Origin: Darksidea phi
Lineage: Eukaryota; Ascomycota; Dothideomycetes; Pleosporales; Lentitheciaceae
Direction of reading: 5' to 3'
Length of the DNA: 64,000 bases
NCBI GenBank assembly: GCA_030770425.1
Contig: JASJFT010000101.1
Coordinates: 62,001-126,000 of the forward strand
Of the stretch, positions 42,180-53,700 are shown piece after piece (the first letter of the stretch is position 1; every line of letters begins with the position of its first letter). The notes beneath the pieces are model-generated. The model worked only from the letters and a program-made list of their open reading frames with translations. It did not search any database and had not been told where the DNA came from. Both the position numbers and the translations under genes were made by a program.

Positions 42180-43847
42180 ATGAACCGTGGACAACGCAGT
42201 GGCGACGGCCGCCGGCAACAACAACCTGTTGGCGGTCCCGTCGGCATGCTTGTGCGAGGCATTGCGGCCGGGATCGGTCTTGCATCCGAGGGCTACCAGC
42301 ATCGCAAACAGAAGAAAGCTTCCAACTCGCGAGCGGGAACCGACGCCGAGAATGCCGCAGCAGTAGCACAAGATGACGCCCACTTGTCGCAACAGATGGA
42401 CGAGGCCGTATGGGAACTCGACGAAGCACAAGACCAAGTGACGGACCGTCCACGCAGACCACCTGCTACCGAAGAGGAACTCGCTGGCCTTGCCGACTCA
42501 TTCCTCGTCGCCCATCCTCGACCCCCTCCCTATTCCCCCGGACAACTAGCTCTACCCGTCGTCATCACCCAGCGGCGCCCTGGGTCTCGCACCAAGGGTT
42601 TTGTGCGCGCCTATTCCCCTCTCCTTGCCGATGTAGGCATCGACCAGACGACCTTCGTTGACTTTCTCGACAAGCTCAACAAATCCGTTGCGCCGAGTCC
42701 CTGGATCCAAGCCATCAACTTGGCCGCGTTCGCGGGGCAGGCTGTGCCCGAGCCATTTACCATCATCATCTCTCTTGCCGTCAAGCAGGCAGCCGACGCG
42801 GTCAGCGAGCTCCAAAGTCGGTCAAAGACCAATCGGTTCCTCGACCGGGTCAATGAATCCTTTTTTGCGCCTCGGGGCCTAGTAGCCCTGGTCATGACGT
42901 GGAATCCCAGTCAGAAAGACGACATGTTCACTAGGGCCGAGTTCGATATGCAGTCGTCGATTGCCAAGGCCTCGAATCGTAGCAAGTCACGCCGTCTGTT
43001 CGAGAGCTCTAGTGGGGCCACCTCGTTTGAGTGGCCCGAGACGGCGCCGCTCGTGTTTCCTGCCCTCGATGAGTTGGCGGACGCGGGGGACGACGGCGCT
43101 AATGCCAAAAAGCGGTCCACCGTCAAGCGTAGTGGGAAATTCGTCGGAGAGTACATGGACAAGAGAGCCAGGGCCAAGTGGGCCGGGGAGAACCCCGATA
43201 GCAAGATGGCCAATGCTACGGGTAAAGAGAAATTCTCCTCTAGATATGCCGATCCGAACCACCCTGCTAGTAGTGGAGATCCCATTGCCTTGTTAACAGG
43301 AGGGTAAGTAGCGCCATCGGGCTTGCTTTCCCCCCCACGGACTGACCACCGGCAGGTTTCTCCAAGCAGGGTTTGGCAGACAAGTGGGAAATGGTCCGAG
43401 AAATGATATGCGGGGTGGTTTCTTGGGTCGCCAAAGCCCCACGGGATTGGGAGGAGGCAGATTGGGGGGGTTGGGAGGAGGCAGATCGGGGGGATTGGGA
43501 GGAGGCGGATTGGGCGGATTGGGAAGAGGCGGATTGGGCGGATTGGGAAGAGGCAGAATGGAGGGATTGGGAGGAGGCAGGTTGGAGGGATGGCAAAGAG
43601 GAGGAGAATGGTCCCGTGGAGGTGGCCGGGGTGGCATCATTGGGAGTGGCATCGGCCCGCTGAGCTTAGTAACAGGCGCCAAAAAGCTGTTGCAGGATGT
43701 GAGTGGAGTTAACTTCAACGGAGTTCCCGGATGATGCTAAACTTATTACAGGACGTGCTTTACCTCATGATTGTACAACGACCAACGGAAGCCCAGATGG
43801 CAGAAGCAATGGAGCGCATGAACGCTTCGGGACGAGCTCGTCGCTGA
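42180..43847 (+). CDS. Conserved fungal protein of unknown function with Gly-rich tail
   Basis: Three exons (42180-43303, 43356-43698, 43752-43847), 520 aa, phases consistent. The central part (FVRAYSPLLADVGIDQTTFVDFLDKLNKSV, shown here as FVRAYSPLLADVGID and FVDFLDKLNKSV; then PWIQAINLAAFAGQAVPEPF) matches a widespread, uncharacterised fungal family in which a hydrophobic helix (IIISLAVKQAADAV) follows. It then has FFAPRGLVALVMTWNP, another conserved block. The tail consists of repeats of GLGGGRLGG/GLGRGGLGG type and ends with a helix (DDVLYLMIVQRPTEAQMAEAM). No catalytic motif is visible. It sits between the cluster regulator and the P450, but nothing proves a biosynthetic role. Confidence 0.7.
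43445..43590. repeat. Minisatellite encoding the Gly-rich tail
   Basis: About six imperfect units of about 24 bp (TTGGGAGGAGGCAGATTGGG-like), coding for GLGGGRLG/GLGRGGLG. The strand is strongly purine-biased with many G-runs. Confidence 0.75.
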
Positions 43848-44233
43848 GAAGTTAATGCGATCCGCAGAAGACAAAAGATGCGTCCGTACACCAGTGATCC
43901 ATTGCCAAGACATGGGAAACGCACGTGTACTGCAGGTAGGGTGTAGCATTTTGGACAAATATGACATCCGCCAGATGGTATCGAAACATGAACTCCAGCA
44001 CACGACATATATACGAAGCGGCCGCCCGTGGATAGAAGGGCTACAGCAAATGTTACGGCAAATATTCATAGCTATCCCAGTGTCCAGATTGTATCTATTC
44101 GAGGGGTTTAAGTCCACTCTGCAGAGCAACAACGTGCCCGTCCTCCAGCCTTCCTCTCTCTTTGCAAAGTCCCTGCAATGTCGGGTGTCGACTGCCGACC
44201 CAAGAGGATACCAATGCCGACGTCGGTATTGAT
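43848..44233. other. Convergent gap between unknown protein and P450
   Basis: 386 bp containing both 3' UTRs; no gene seen. Confidence 0.45.
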
Positions 44234-45884
44234 CTATACCCTCTTCCACAGCGCTACCTTGACCCCGTCCGCATGGCTGAGCGTCAACGCCAGACTCTCG
44301 CGGAACTCGCCCCCGCGGGCCTCGATGCGCGCAAAGTGCTGGACGAGCCGCACCACGACGTAGCCGGCCTCGACCAGGGCACTCTGCTGGCCCAGGCACA
44401 CGCGCGGGCCCCCGTTGAACGGCAGGTACCCCCACCCCGGCCGCAGGGGCCGCGCCGTGTCGAGCCAGCGCGCGGGCCGGAACTCGTCGGCGTCGGCACC
44501 GTAGATCTGGGGTAGCCGGTGCATCGCCCACACCGAGTAGTGCACCGCGGTGCCCTTGGCGACGAATACGGGCGCGCGGCCGTCGGCGCCACCTCCGCGC
44601 GGGATGGCCGTGTGGCGCGTGGCGAAGCGCATGTTGACGGGCACGGGCGGGTGGAGGCGCAGAGCTAAGGAGAGAAAAAACAACACATCAGAAAAAAAGA
44701 GGCCTTGGGGTGGTGTCTAAGGTGGTGCCTTACTCTCGTCCATAATGCTCCGCAGAACGTGCATGCTCTTCAGCGTGTTGTAGTCGGGCACACGCCCCTC
44801 CAGCCGGTCCACCTCGGCCGCCAGCGCGCCCCAGACGTCAGGGTGCCGGGCCAGGAAGTAGAAGATGCTGCTCAGTAGGCCGGCCGTGGTGTCGCGCGCG
44901 GCGAGGAGCACGTTCAGGAGCTCGTTGCGGATCTGGGTCGGGTCGCGGCAGACCGACGACAGCTCGGAGAGCAGGTTGTACCGGCGCGTCTTGACGCCGT
45001 CGGGTCTCTTCCTGTCCTGCAGCATGTCGGCGATGTAGTTGTCCACAAAGGCGTGCACCACGTCGCAGGCTTTCTCGAAGCCCGCGTCCTTCTTCAAGAC
45101 GTCGGCGAGCCCTACGAGCTTGCCGAGGCGCACGCGGTCGACCAGGCCCACTTCGGCGCGGTCCCAGGATTCTGAAAAATGCGACATGGCCGGGTTGGTC
45201 TGGCAGTTGATGGAGCGGCCTAGTAGGAACTCGGTGGAATTGTCAATGGTGAAGTTGAAGAACAAGCGCTGTAGGTCCACGGTCTCGCCATCCTCGGGCA
45301 ACTTCTCGATGAGATTCTGCACGTGTGTCTCGACGCATTCCAAGTCGGCTACTTGGGCTCTGGTGAAGCTGGGCCGGATGAGTGCCTATTCCATCGTCAG
45401 CCGCCTTTCTCGGCCCATAGCCATGCTGAATGCCGCGCCGCGCGGCCCGAATACTTGCTCTAGAATGCTCCCAATGCGCGCCGTCGGTCGTAAAGATACC
45501 ACGGCCAAGGAGCCGACCCATGGCACGCATCCTCGTGCCGAGACTGAAGTCATTGAATTTCAATGCCAAAATGGCCTTGACATTCTCAGGCTCACAAGTC
45601 ATGATCAGGGGCTGCGCCATGACGCGCAGCGTCTGGGTGTGCCGGTGCGTCGTCAGGTAGCGTTGGGTCAGGCTCTCGAGCGCCTTTCGATCAAGAGCCT
45701 TCTGCTTGAACGCCCGGAACTGGTCGAGCCCCAATATGGGGTCGAGTTGGCCCCATTGCGCAGCAGGCTTGCATCCCGTCTGGCGTTTGAAGGCCTGGAC
45801 TTGGATGAGAGAGACGACCCATAGTCCAAGCCCGCAAACGACGAAGAGCGTCAAAGCAATCAGTGCGACGTGATCCAGATGCAT
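44234..45884 (-). CDS. Cytochrome P450, CYP52-like
   Basis: Three exons give 502 aa. The N-terminal membrane anchor ([19 protein letters not shown]) fixes it to the ER. The sequence has the CYP52/CYP539-type early block ([39 protein letters not shown]), the oxygen-binding I-helix ([12 protein letters not shown]), the ExxR motif (ETLR), the PERF-like segment (FRPARW) and the haem loop [12 protein letters not shown] with its Cys. CYP52-like enzymes usually hydroxylate terminal carbons of alkyl chains. Within this cluster it probably oxidises the polyketide. Introns: 44665-44733, and 45386-45458, which uses a GC donor (AGA|GCAAGT). Start at 45884; the frame extends upstream only through TTG. Confidence 0.88.
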
Positions 45885-46530
45885 CTCGTTCGATATAGCA
45901 AAGTCGTTATCTAGCAAGAGAAGGGTTATGACGAGGCCAATTCAAAGGCTGCTACTGTGCATCTCGTCCGGCATGGCCCGCGTCGTGACGAGTAATTACT
46001 TGACTGGCCGTGTGAGACTTTGCAGGCACCCGAAGCGCCCAAACAGCCCATAACAGCCCCATTGGGGGTTTCCGCTTCGGATCAGGCGCTGCTATGTCAA
46101 GTTCTTGGTCTTGTCCGACTGTCCATATTTGGTAATAGACCTATTTCTGGCAAACCCACTTCCATACCGCGCCTAGTAGGAGTTCTGACATCGTACTATG
46201 ATCGTTTTAATCTAGAAATGGTGTTAAAATGCTTATAACATACTGTAATACGATGTTGGAAAAGGGAGTCAGCGCGGTATGGTTTGGTCATGGTGCACGT
46301 CAGCATACAAAATGAGTCACCCCTTTCGGGACAGACAGGTCAGGCAATTGCGTATGTCAGCATACATGACGTGTTCCACCAAAAATTATCTTGTTACTGA
46401 TAGAGCTAAATGGCCGTTCAGAAACACAACGCAAGATCCTCGCATATCGGAAACCTCACGTACCTTTGCGACAATTTTCTGTCCATCCCCAAGAAGGTAA
46501 ATCTTCAAGTTTCAAAGCCATGGCGTCTCC
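45885..46530. other. P450 promoter and intergenic DNA
   Basis: About 0.65 kb. Includes the P450 5' region; no other gene found. Confidence 0.4.
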
Positions 46531-46713
46531 TGTACACACATACTTCTACTCTGTGCCATCGACCTCTTCATGATGAACTTTGGGGGTAAGAGACGTACTC
46601 AAGAACACTATGCCCAGCTTGCGTCGCGCGCGGGCTTCCGTATTTCTTCCGTCTCCAAAGATGAGTCGTCCAAATTTGCCGTCATCGAGATGGTGCCTTT
46701 GGACTCCAAGTAA
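46531..46713 (+). pseudogene. O-methyltransferase C-terminal remnant
   Basis: An open frame ending at TAA 46711-46713 reads LCAIDLFMMNFGGKRRTQEH, then YAQLASRAGFRISSV, then KFAVIEMVPLDSK. This is the usual C-terminal end of fungal SAM-dependent O-methyltransferases (D..MM...GGKERT...W..LL..AGF.......IE..P). No upstream Rossmann motif or start could be found within 1 kb, so only about 60 codons of the gene survive. Its position between the P450 and the synthase suggests a tailoring gene lost from this cluster. Confidence 0.6.
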
Positions 46714-48149
46714 AGGGCACAGGAATGTAGCGACACGATGATGATTCTCGAGAAGACATGTCTTTCACCGTGCGTCGGGGTTAGCCGGTTCATATGACTC
46801 ATCTTGGTGTTGGACGTCAAGCTGTATGTAGTACAACAGATCCTAGAATCGTACAACCTCGAATCATCGCGCAATTGCCAGGATAGACTGATCCATGTGA
46901 TACCCCATTTTTTCTTGCAAGAAGAGACTTCCGCGTGGCCAACTGTTTGCAGTCGTCGCCAGGCGTTTCGACGAAAAGGGACTAGATTCCGTCATTTCCA
47001 TGTCTCAATGCGGGCATTGCAAGACAGGAGTGCGACCGTCCAACTACCAGCCCACCGCGCTAAACCATAGAGCTTCTGCAGCCAGCTCATCGGTTTGCGT
47101 ACGTCCAAGTTCATTGCGGCGCAGCGCATTACTTATTTGGGCATGCTTCGCGGTGGACGCAGGGCAAGCGACCGTGCGTTTCACTGTGGGGAACCGCTGC
47201 AGGGCGCGAACCAATGAGAATGCCACCAGGCTACCAGCAGCGTAAGACGTCGCAGGGGTGAGGTTTCTGCCTGGGCTTCAGGATCGCTCGGGATCGCTCT
47301 CGGCTTTTGCCTTTGTTGATATTTCCGTGTGTGGTGCAGCAGGCAACCAGTGAATGCTGACGGACACCGAGCTGTGACGGAAAAAACGGTTCACTTCACG
47401 TAGATCACTACGGCGCCAAATGGATGGCACGTCCCCCAAGGTCAGAAAAAGCTTTTACAAGAAATTTAGCGCGGCGCTAGGCATGCGAGCCGGGGTGGAG
47501 GCTCGGGCCTGTCTATGGGCGATGCCACTTACCCCGTTGGGCGCCTGTAGTTGTAAGCGCTAGAGGGATCGCAAGGCATTCCGGTCAGCGGCATTTTAGT
47601 TATCGCTATAGCTTCGCTTTTTCTTAACTATTATATTTAAATATATATCTTTTTTTTCTTAATTTCTTTATTAGCTATATCTTTTTTTCTATAATTTTAT
47701 AATTATTTAGATCTTTTAAAAAAAATTAAATAATAATTTAAATATAATTATTATTATAACTTTAATATATATTCCTATTTATTCTATATCTTTTAAACTT
47801 AATAAAACCTACTCGTATTATAATAGAAACTAATATTTAAAATAGTACTAAATATTTATTAAAGTTATATATTTTTATTTAGCTTTAAATTTAATAAAAA
47901 AAATATTATAATATAATAAGTAAATTAAGTAAATAACTAGTATAATTTTATACTACTATTATTTTAGGTTAAAGGTTATTAATATAGAGTCCTTAGCCGC
48001 GTAATCGGTATATGGTAATTTCGCTTAGTAGTAGTACACGTAAATGCATGTATACTCGCCCATCTACCGCCCTACCATTCCATCACTCTTACACTCAACT
48101 TCGTACTTCCATCCGCTTGCACTCTCAAGATCTCGTCGGTACCAGCAGC
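46714..48149. other. Intergenic with AT-rich block (about 47,605-48,000)
   Basis: The first part (46714-47600) has normal composition and no gene. From about 47605 to 48000 the sequence turns almost entirely to A and T with dense TAA/TTA, the look of a transposon destroyed by RIP. The last 150 bp contain the promoter and leader of the next gene. Confidence 0.6.
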
Positions 48150-49178
48150 ATGAACCCCCACACGGCAGTGGGCATCGCCCAGGTCATCTTCTACACACCC
48201 ATCACACTCTACTCCCAGTATATTGGCATTCGCTGCTGGAAGTATGGCTCCCGGATGGCATGCTACATGATCATGGCCTTCACAATGAGTACGTTAGGTC
48301 TCTTCCACATTTATCGTGACGGCAAAAGCTGACTGCATTCAAGTCCGACTTGCCGGCGGCGCCTTGGTCATAGCCGTCGAGCAGGATCTGAGTGAGTCCA
48401 ACGTCAGCATGATCAAAGCAACCTACATCCTCCTCAATATTGGTCTCGTCCCCCTACTCGCCTCATTTGACGCTTTTTTGAGCCTCATGTACATTGCTTC
48501 CCGTTCTGTCTACCATGATGCGAACTGACAAGTCGCACAGATCTCGAGAGAACTTCCCCAACAACAGGGGGCTACGAGCCATCCACATCATCTGCGCTTT
48601 TCTCATCTTGCTAGCTACGGTACTCCTCATCGGAGCTGGAACCTTGACGGGCAAGGTCAAAAAGGCATCCTTGCAGTCCACCCTCTACAAGGTTGGATAC
48701 TTTGATTTCTTGGCTGTTTTCGCCGTCGCCGTCCTGCTGAGCATGAGAGTTCTTCTCATGCAGCACAACAGAGTCAAGTACCAGCATCTCACGGTCAGTC
48801 CTTCCGCTGATCGGATATCGCAATCCACCCAACTATGTTACATTTAGACAAAGAACCAGTGCTGACCACTCTTGGAATTCCCAGATCGTGAAGTTGCTAC
48901 TATTAGCGTCGCCTTTTCTGGCATTGCGAACAGCATACGGTATCCTCGGCATCTTCGAGGCCATAGGCGCCAACATGTTCACATCCATGTGGAGCTCCCT
49001 GTTCGGCTCTGCCACGGCTCTTGCACTGATGGGTCTGCTACCCGAGTATATAGTAATATGTATCTACGTATATATTCTTCGTTTTAGAGTTCGCACGTGT
49101 AGTCACGCGAATCGACTTTTTGATGGAGGTTATAACGACGGGATCCGGGGCGGGCGCGAACTGGATAGCCGGCGGTAA
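48150..49178 (+). CDS. Multi-pass membrane protein (DUF7702-like)
   Basis: Four exons (48150-48288, 48344-48488, 48541-48793, 48885-49178), about 276 aa, all phases consistent. The start MNPHTAVGIAQVIFYTPITLY and the block RLAGGALVIAVEQ...VSMIKATYILLNIGLVPLL match a fungal seven-helix family often annotated DUF7702. Further helices are AIHIICAFLILLATVLLIG, YFDFLAVFAVAVLLSMRVLL and LLASPFLALRTAYGILGIF. Function is not known. Family members occur near secondary-metabolite genes but also elsewhere, so transport or self-protection is only a possibility. The C-terminal end after LPEYIV is uncertain: a GT-rich stretch there could begin another intron. Confidence 0.65.
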
Positions 49179-50736
49179 TGCCGGAGGTTGTAGTCGCGCA
49201 GACATTGTAATGGCAAGAGGTCCTGGTTTTTTTCTTCACATATGGCCTCATTACCTATTGTAGGCTTAGCTTAGTTTTGGCGGCGGAGGACCGGCCGTTA
49301 CCTCATAACAATTCTCTCCCGTCCTCCTCAATACAATTGTACACTTCTCATTACGCTGCGCGCCCTTTTACCTTGTTTGTCGCTACAGACATCATGGGCT
49401 TCGATAGGTACCAAGGGAACCACGGCGCTGTAGTCGCCTGTAGAACATCTTCCAAGGCTCTTGCATGCCACTGCAGTCGTCAACATACACGTATGGGGCT
49501 ACCGAAAGGGGCTATCATAACGTCAACTTAGCGAGTTCCGTTCTGTATTCGTGTAGTCTTACGCAATTTGTTCTCATGGACTCTAGAGCCTTCTAAGAAG
49601 TGGATTTTGGTGTAGATGACTTCGAGTAGTACTATAATTAATATGAAAGCTATTAGAATAGAAGCTAAGTAATAACGATAGGACTATACTAGATTCCTAT
49701 AATAATACTATAAAAGTAGATTTCCTAGTCCTAGATACGTATAAATATTATCGATATATACGCGCTCTATAGAAGAAAGAAGTTTACTACGTTCTAGCTT
49801 ACTAATTAATATTTAAATAAAGATCTTCTTCCTATCTATAAAGTACTAGTCCTCTACGGTTTCTAGTAGACTAGGTTAGATAATAGATAATTAATATAGT
49901 AACTATATAAAACTTACTATAAATTAGTATATTTTAATTATATATTTTATATACTTAAGAACTTACTTATACTTCTTTAACTTACTTATAAGAATAAACT
50001 TAAAACGTTTACTATAGTCTTTAAAAAGATAACTTGATTAATTTAATAAAAGAAGTATCTTTTAATCTATAGAATAGAGGCTACTATATTTAAAGAATAG
50101 ACTAATTATAGTTAGAAGAATAAGTAGCTCTTAAAAGAAAAAGAGGTACCTTATATAGCGAAGATTAATTATTAATTTAATTTAATTCGATTTAATTAAT
50201 AAGTAGTAGAGATAAAAGAACTATTCGTATAAGTAGCTTTTATACCTATATTCGAAGTAGAGTTATTAAGAAGAGTTATTATTAAGCTTAGTAGCCGCTA
50301 AAGTTATCTACGGTTTATAAGGCTCTTGAGCCGTATATATATAAAAAAAATCTTACTATAGAAGTAGTTGACGCGATCGCTATATGACCTTTATAGAATC
50401 GTAGTTGTTAATACTTACCATACCTCTCCCCATGCACGAAACTGAAGTACTACTAATAGTATATTTCGGTAAGACTCGGATAGAAATTAATCGAAATTAT
50501 ACTACACCCTGCGGCAACGTCTATATATCATCGTACAAAGCTAGATCAGAGACCGAGACGCATCTGCACAGACATGTACGTGTGGAATGTTGTTTGGAGG
50601 TAGGATCTTACAGGTAAACGCAAAGATGCGAAAGTTGTCTTGAAGTATAGATAAACTACAAACTAAGTGGTGAATGCATCAAAACAAAAGAAATTTACTG
50701 TAACCAACATCCAATCTAGAAGTTCCGTCCATAGCT
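49179..50736. other. Intergenic with large AT-rich block (about 49,560-50,400)
   Basis: After a short GC-normal part, about 850 bp are extremely AT-rich with TATA/TTAAT strings, CpG-poor and full of stops in every frame: probably a RIP-degraded transposon. It separates the membrane-protein gene from the 3' end of the PKS-NRPS. The 330 bp before 50737 return to normal composition and hold the synthase 3' UTR. Confidence 0.65.
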
Positions 50737-53700
50737 CTATCTTTTCAAGGAAAAGCCCTCGGCCACCGTGGCCTCAAAGTCCTGGCCTGAAAAATGCCAA
50801 TCGATACCCGCGGCCTTCGCTTTGCCGACCCAGACGTGCGGTGGCAGCGTCTCGACGGCCTCAATGCCGTTGAAAACCTTCGGGACCGCATCCATGTCCA
50901 TATGGATCTCGGACGGGTAATGGAAATACCGAACGCACTCCTCCTCTTCCCCGCTCTCGGCATCCCGCGCCGGGCGGAGGAAGTTCTCCACGAGCGTCGT
51001 GCACAAGGCCGACGTACGCAGGACATCGAACGAGCCGCGCCAGCCGCGGGGCTGCGGCACCGCCTTCAGCTTGGTGGCGATGTCGCGGAACTCGGCCTGG
51101 AGCTGGTCCGCCAGCGCCTCTGGCATGCCGCCGTCGGCGCACGTGACGCGGTGAATGCGGACAGGCAGACCGAGGTCGCGGCCGGCCCGCTCCAGGGACG
51201 CCTCCGAGGCCCACTTGGAGGCGAGATAGCCGTTAGACCCGTCGGCGGAAGGCATGCCCAGCCCGGTGACGGACGCCGCCGCGGCGGCTCCGCAGCCGTG
51301 TGCCGGCTTGGGTACCAGCCCGCCGCTCGAGATGAAGTGCAGAGGCAGGCGGCGGCGCGCTGCCATCTGGACCATGGTCTTGGTGGAGACCAAGTTGGCG
51401 CCCCGCAGAGTCTGGTACAAGTCCCAGAAGGACCGGTCCGCGCCGCTGTGAATTAGAACGTCAGCTTCCCTGGCCAGCTTGTCGAAGTCCGCCGTGCTGA
51501 GACCCAGAAGGGGGGCGCCCAAATCCCCCGTGTGCACGACCACTTGTCCTGCGGTTGGAATAGACTTGGGCTCGAAGCGCGGCACGCGGGTCTCGTCCCT
51601 GACGGCTACGCAGTGGATGGTGGAGACGGCCGGGTGTTCCAGGAGTGCCTTGAGGATGTTCCTTCCAAGGTAACCAGTGGCACCGGTGAGAACCACCGTG
51701 ATGCCAGATGTCTTAACTAGGGTGGTGAGAGGGAGGTTGGTCTCGTCTCTGGAAATACCGTCCAGAGCCGTTTCGACTTGCCAGTCGATAGCAGAAACCG
51801 CAGTGGCAGCATCCACACTGGAAGCCATCTCCCGCAAGGTACTGGCACCGAAAAGTTCTCTTACCGGTATAGAAACGTGGAAGTGCCCGCGAATCAGGCG
51901 CTGCACTTGCACAAGCAGATACGATCCGCCGCCCAGGCTGAAAAAGTCAGTTTCCGGTCGGATTGCCACTGCCTCTGTCAGATCGCTGGGGAGGACTTGA
52001 GTCCAAATCTGCAGCAACGCCTTCTCCGTCTCGGTAACATGGCTCTCATCTTGGTGGGAGCGTGCGAGAGAGGGAAGTGGAAGCGCCTGAGCCGCCAGTC
52101 GATCCGTCTTGCCGTGAGCATTCACCGGGATACTGTCGAGCGGCACCAGAACGGCCGGACACATGTACTTTGGCAAAGGGAGACGAAAGACGAGTGATTC
52201 AAGGAATCGGTGCTGCTCTTGCGGCGAGTCGTACTCTGAAGCCGATGGTACGAACTCGACGTGGCCAACCAGGAAATCCGGATTGCGTCGGGCCGACACG
52301 ACGGCGTTGCCAAGCACTCCCTGTGAAGCCCGCACTATAGCCGATTCCACTTCACGTATCTCGATACGGATTCCGTTAAGCTTGACTTGAGAGTCTCCTT
52401 CGATGCGTCCTTCGTAGTAGAGCTGCCCGTCTGGGCCGAACCGTCCGCTGTCGCCGGTCCGGTACATCTGATTCTTCTTGTTCTCTTTCCTGGCTCCCTG
52501 GGGAAAGTAACCAGCTGGTGTCAGCGAGTCTGCAAGGAAAGCAGCTCTTGTAAGCGCTTCCTGACCAAAGTAGCCATTTGCGACGCCGGCACCCGTCACG
52601 ACGATCTCGCCCGAGACACCGCTGGGCACTGGCTTTAGATTCTTGTCCACGACGAAGACGCCACAATTGGCCATGGGCCTGCCGACTGGGATCGCTACGT
52701 CTTCGTCTTCTTCCGTACTGTAGTCGAGTTCGGCCGTCGTGCACCATACGCTAGCCTCGGCAGGTCCGTAGACATTAACGAGTTTCACATGCTTGTTTAG
52801 CTCCCTGAACGATGTCTTGAGTGTATAAGGCAGCGCCTCGCCTCCTGCAAAAGCGTATTTAAGACTCGCGGCCCCGTTCAACTCAGCTTTACCATATCGG
52901 AACCAATGTGCCAGCTCAGACGGGGTGGCGATGATGAACGAGATCGCTTCATCGCGTACAATCTTACAAATCTCCTGCGGGTCGCTGCGCTGATCCCTGG
53001 AAGCCACCACCACGCTGCCTCCGGAACAGAGACCCATCAGCACTTGGCCAAAGCACAGGTCGAAGCTAACTGCGCTCTGTTGCAGAGCTACCAGAGACTC
53101 CCCTTCGTGGCAGTGACGCGCCAGACTGCCCTTGATCACGTTGGCAAGGCTAGAATGGCAAATCTCGACACATTTGGGCGTGCCGGTCGAGCCAGATGTA
53201 AAGATGATGAGGGCTGGGCGGTCAGGCGTCGCCCTGGTCGTAGTAGTGGCCTGGGAATCGGCCGCCCAGGGGATATTCGTCACGTCCAATACTTCGCAAC
53301 CTCGAGCCACTGTCTTGGTAACCTTGAGTGTCTCTGGATCGCAAAGGATGGCCGATGGCTTGCTCAGGTCCAGTAAGGTTGATATTCTCGATTCCGGAAG
53401 CCTGGAATCGAGAGACACGTGGGCGGCACCCACCTTCCACAAGGCTAACAGGGAACAGATCCAATCCACGGTCGGTTGTTGGTAGCATGCCACGCGTTCA
53501 TGCTTGTTGCCTGACTGGAGCAAGGCTAACTCTATCTGTCTCACGCGTTGAGCCATTTGGGAGTGCGTGAGCGTTGTACCGGAACCGTCCTTCAAGGCGA
53601 TTGCGTCGGGTCTGTTTGAGCTTATCTCTTGGATGATATGCGAAGCGGTTTGTGGAAGGTTGTTGGGCTCAACATCGCCTAGAGACGTCGCCACAGCATC

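Noticed and set aside
51826..51835. ATCTCCCGCA, a match to the tox-box consensus ATCTCNCGNA bound by ToxE
   Set aside because: Lies inside the synthase coding region, not a promoter. A single match to this degenerate 10-mer is expected by chance. No match was found by eye in the cluster promoters.
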